Assembly: GCA_016870135.1 (NCBI GenBank)
Contig: VGCF01000037.1
Location: 1 to 7,287 of the forward strand
Direction of reading: 5' to 3'
DNA: 7,287 nt
Origin: Alphaproteobacteria bacterium
Lineage (GTDB): Bacteria > Pseudomonadota > Alphaproteobacteria > Holosporales > Holosporaceae
Positions 6,078 through 7,287 of this stretch are shown here, piece after piece. Every line of letters begins with the position of its first letter. Position 1 is the first letter of the stretch. The position numbers and the translations under genes were made by a program. The notes beneath the pieces were generated by a model. The model saw only the letters and a list, made by a program, of their open reading frames with translations. It ran no database searches and was not told the DNA's origin.

Positions 6078-6090
6078 GAATAAGGGGGGA

Positions 6091-6171
6091 TCAGAGAAAC
6101 CCGTCGGTGTGTCTGTCGTTTGGTGGGCCAGATGCTTTGAGGTCAGATGAAATCCTGTCGGTGTGCCTGTC
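6091..6171. repeat. Diverged direct repeat pair with GTCGGTGTGYCTGTC core
   Basis: Copy A 6091-6117 and copy B 6143-6171 both run TCAGA, GAAAYCC, then GTCGGTGTGYCTGTC. The 15-bp core (6103-6117 and 6157-6171) has one mismatch; the left parts differ by substitution and two single-base indels. The core starts are 54 bp apart. Confidence 0.55.
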
Positions 6172-6284
6172 AAAACAAAGGGCAGAAAACAACCGCCAGA
6201 TCCACACCATCCATCGTCTTATACTCTGCGCCCCCCTGAGCGCGCCTGTGCCCTAACCCCGTTGTCGTGAGTGTACCCAGCACC

Positions 6285-6306
6285 ATCCTGCCTACATGGC
6301 CAGGAT
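6285..6306. other. Hairpin downstream of rlpA
   Basis: ATCCT-GCC (6285-6292) pairs with GGC and AGGAT (6298-6300, 6302-6306) with one bulged C and a 5-nt loop TACAT. It lies 44 nt past the rlpA stop on the - strand. No U-run follows on that strand, so it may act as a Rho-assisted end or RNA-stability element. Confidence 0.4.
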
Positions 6307-6343
6307 CCACCCCATAAAGCCCCCTATTCAGGATTAACCCCAT
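6301..6343. repeat. 15-bp direct repeat pair CAGGATYMACCCCAT
   Basis: Copies at 6301-6315 and 6329-6343 match at 13 of 15 positions, 28 bp apart. The first copy overlaps the right arm of the hairpin at 6285-6306. Confidence 0.45.
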
Positions 6344-6349
6344 TGATAC

Positions 6350-7261
6350 CTAACTATTTTTATTTCGTTGTCGATTTTGTCTGCGTACACCCTTGGACTT
6401 TTTACTCTGAGAACCCGCTTTTCGATTGTTTTGACACACAATGCCATTCACGTATTTCTTGGGTATTCTTTGGCATACCTGAGCCGCCGCCACATGAGTG
6501 CTGTACGGACCAATCCAAATACAATTCCCCCCGCCCGATCGTTGAATATGGGTTCTGCCCCAAGAGGACATGGTTTTTTTCATAGCCATAAGGCTTTTTT
6601 CATTGCTACACGGGACTTGGATATAATACCGACGCCATGACAAATCGCCTTGCTCTTGATTGCGATTCTTCTTTTTACAAAAACCAGGACGATTTTCCGG
6701 CAGTTTTACACTTTCACCCACCAAAGTATAAATGCGAACTTTGGCACACCCTTTGTGATAAAATCCTAAACGGCGTGCGGCTGTTACTGATACATCCAAA
6801 ATGCGTCTTGACGAAAACGGCCCACGATCATTGACGCGCAAGACCAATTTTTTTCCATTTTCCAAATTTTCCACCATAATCATGGATGGCAAGGGCAAGG
6901 TTTTATGGGCAGCGGACAGGGCGAACATGTTGAAACGCTCTCCACTGGCTGTTTTGGCCCCATGACACCCATCTTTACCACCGTAATAAGAGGCCGTACC
7001 CGTTTGCACCAATTCAAAGTGTTGTTGCGGAACATAGAGACGGTTTTTAATCACATAGGGGCGCGATGTTGAACGTACAGGGCTCGGTGTTTTGGTCACC
7101 TCTGGTACTGAACAACCGGATAAAAAGACCATGATCGTGCAGAGCAATAGGGGCACAATGCTGCGTGTTATCCCCTCTATACCAAAGCTGCCCCATCTGG
7201 ACTGAACAATAGGCCTAGCCATAGCGTAAAAACATAATAAATTCTTGATCATCATGGACAT
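6350..7261 (-). CDS. rlpA: RlpA-family septal lipoprotein (peptidoglycan glycosidase) with SPOR domain
   Basis: 303 residues from ATG 7261, chosen because GGAGGG precedes it by 3 nt (GGAG by 5); ATG 7255 and GTG 7276 are alternatives. A long leader ends in a hydrophobic run and lipobox LSGC with Cys50, so it is a lipoprotein, probably of the outer membrane. The RlpA double-psi beta-barrel covers about 88-180: GTASYYGGKDGCHGAKTASGERFN, AAHKTLP, VNDRGPF, ILDVSVTAARRLGF. Glu108, His119 and Asp145 sit at the spacing (11 and 26) expected of the catalytic residues in RlpA lytic transglycosylases. A SPOR domain (about 210-277, starting YYIQV) binds denuded septal glycan strands. RlpA of this type cleaves such strands at the division site to help daughter-cell separation. 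After SPOR comes an unusually basic tail (10 Lys/Arg in the last 24 residues). The N-terminal part before the hydrophobic run is long (about 33 residues). The promoter lies beyond the window. The gene is convergent to lolA. Confidence 0.92.
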   Translation of the reverse strand: MSMMIKNLLCFYAMARPIVQSRWGSFGIEGITRSIVPLLLCTIMVFLSGCSVPEVTKTPSPVRSTSRPYVIKNRLYVPQQHFELVQTGTASYYGGKDGCHGAKTASGERFNMFALSAAHKTLPLPSMIMVENLENGKKLVLRVNDRGPFSSRRILDVSVTAARRLGFYHKGCAKVRIYTLVGESVKLPENRPGFCKKKNRNQEQGDLSWRRYYIQVPCSNEKSLMAMKKTMSSWGRTHIQRSGGGNCIWIGPYSTHVAAAQVCQRIPKKYVNGIVCQNNRKAGSQSKKSKGVRRQNRQRNKNS

Positions 7262-7264
7262 GTT

Positions 7265-7270
7265 CCCTCC
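7265..7270 (-). promoter_or_regulatory. Ribosome binding site of rlpA
   Basis: GGAGGG on the - strand. Its spacing is 3 nt to ATG 7261 and 9 nt to ATG 7255, so it excludes GTG 7276 but cannot fully decide between these two. Confidence 0.6.
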
Positions 7271-7287
7271 AATCACCTGAGCTATAG

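Larger units (their letters stand above)
6036..6204. repeat. Exact 13-bp direct repeat ACCGCCAGATCCA, two copies
   Basis: Copies lie at 6036-6048 and 6192-6204, 156 bp apart, flanking the terminator and the longer diverged repeat pair. The core CCAGAT also occurs in the paired palindromes at 2097 and 2142. Confidence 0.55.
6032..6349. other. Gene-free spacer between convergent lolA and rlpA
   Basis: 318 bp without a convincing ORF on either strand. It holds a hairpin followed by T residues after lolA, a second strong hairpin at 6285-6306 on the rlpA side, and three pairs of short direct repeats. The bases are rich in C runs on the + strand. No tRNA or known small RNA was recognised. Confidence 0.6.

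Noticed and set aside
6091..6171. Possible CRISPR-like repeats
   Set aside because: Only two diverged copies, with no regular spacer set and no cas gene.
6271..6834. Three + strand ORFs opposite rlpA (104, 90 and 65 residues)
   Set aside because: All are antisense to the strongly supported rlpA frame, with no recognisable domain.

Overview
The window looks like a piece of a Gram-negative chromosome with low to moderate GC. The envelope genes point to Alphaproteobacteria: a LolA-type periplasmic lipoprotein carrier and an RlpA lipoprotein with a C-terminal SPOR domain. A short palindromic repeat that reads VIPAQAG in one frame, gene decay and loose spacers would fit a host-associated lineage of the Holosporales or Rickettsiales kind. 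That placement is inference and not proven by anything here. No rRNA, tRNA, CRISPR array, transposase or phage gene was seen.

Left block (1 to about 2060, + strand). Three tightly packed genes: the 3' part of an AAA_28-type P-loop ATPase/kinase, an exported PAF-acetylhydrolase-like alpha/beta hydrolase that overlaps it by ATGA, and 2 nt later a GNAT acetyltransferase. The GNAT gene is a pseudogene, with an in-frame stop after 13 codons, a frameshift near 1742 and a 3' end replaced by a ~53-bp palindromic repeat. The block is visibly AT-rich and looks like accessory DNA.

Junction (2061-2173). No gene, but several hairpins, including two copies of CCAGATNNNATCTGCC, between the convergent GNAT remnant and the next gene.

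Middle block (2174-5174, - strand). An ABC exporter (half-transporter, TMD fused to NBD) is followed by a YumC-type ferredoxin/flavodoxin-NADP+ reductase. The reductase has its own plausible promoter, and an 8-bp inverted repeat spans that promoter from -35 to -10 like an operator. The ABC gene has a sigma70-like promoter that almost touches its first possible start codon.

Right block (5175-7287). lolA is read divergently from the ABC gene and convergently to rlpA. LolA (lipoprotein transport across the periplasm) and RlpA (septal peptidoglycan glycosidase, itself a lipoprotein) both serve the envelope. They have no shared transcript. The 318-bp spacer between them has no gene but holds a probable terminator hairpin and three pairs of short diverged direct repeats.

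I see no clear new multi-gene system. The points most worth a second look are the palindromic-repeat insertion and decay of the GNAT gene, the operator-like palindrome on the reductase promoter, and a perfect 27-nt palindrome inside the ABC ATPase D-loop codons.
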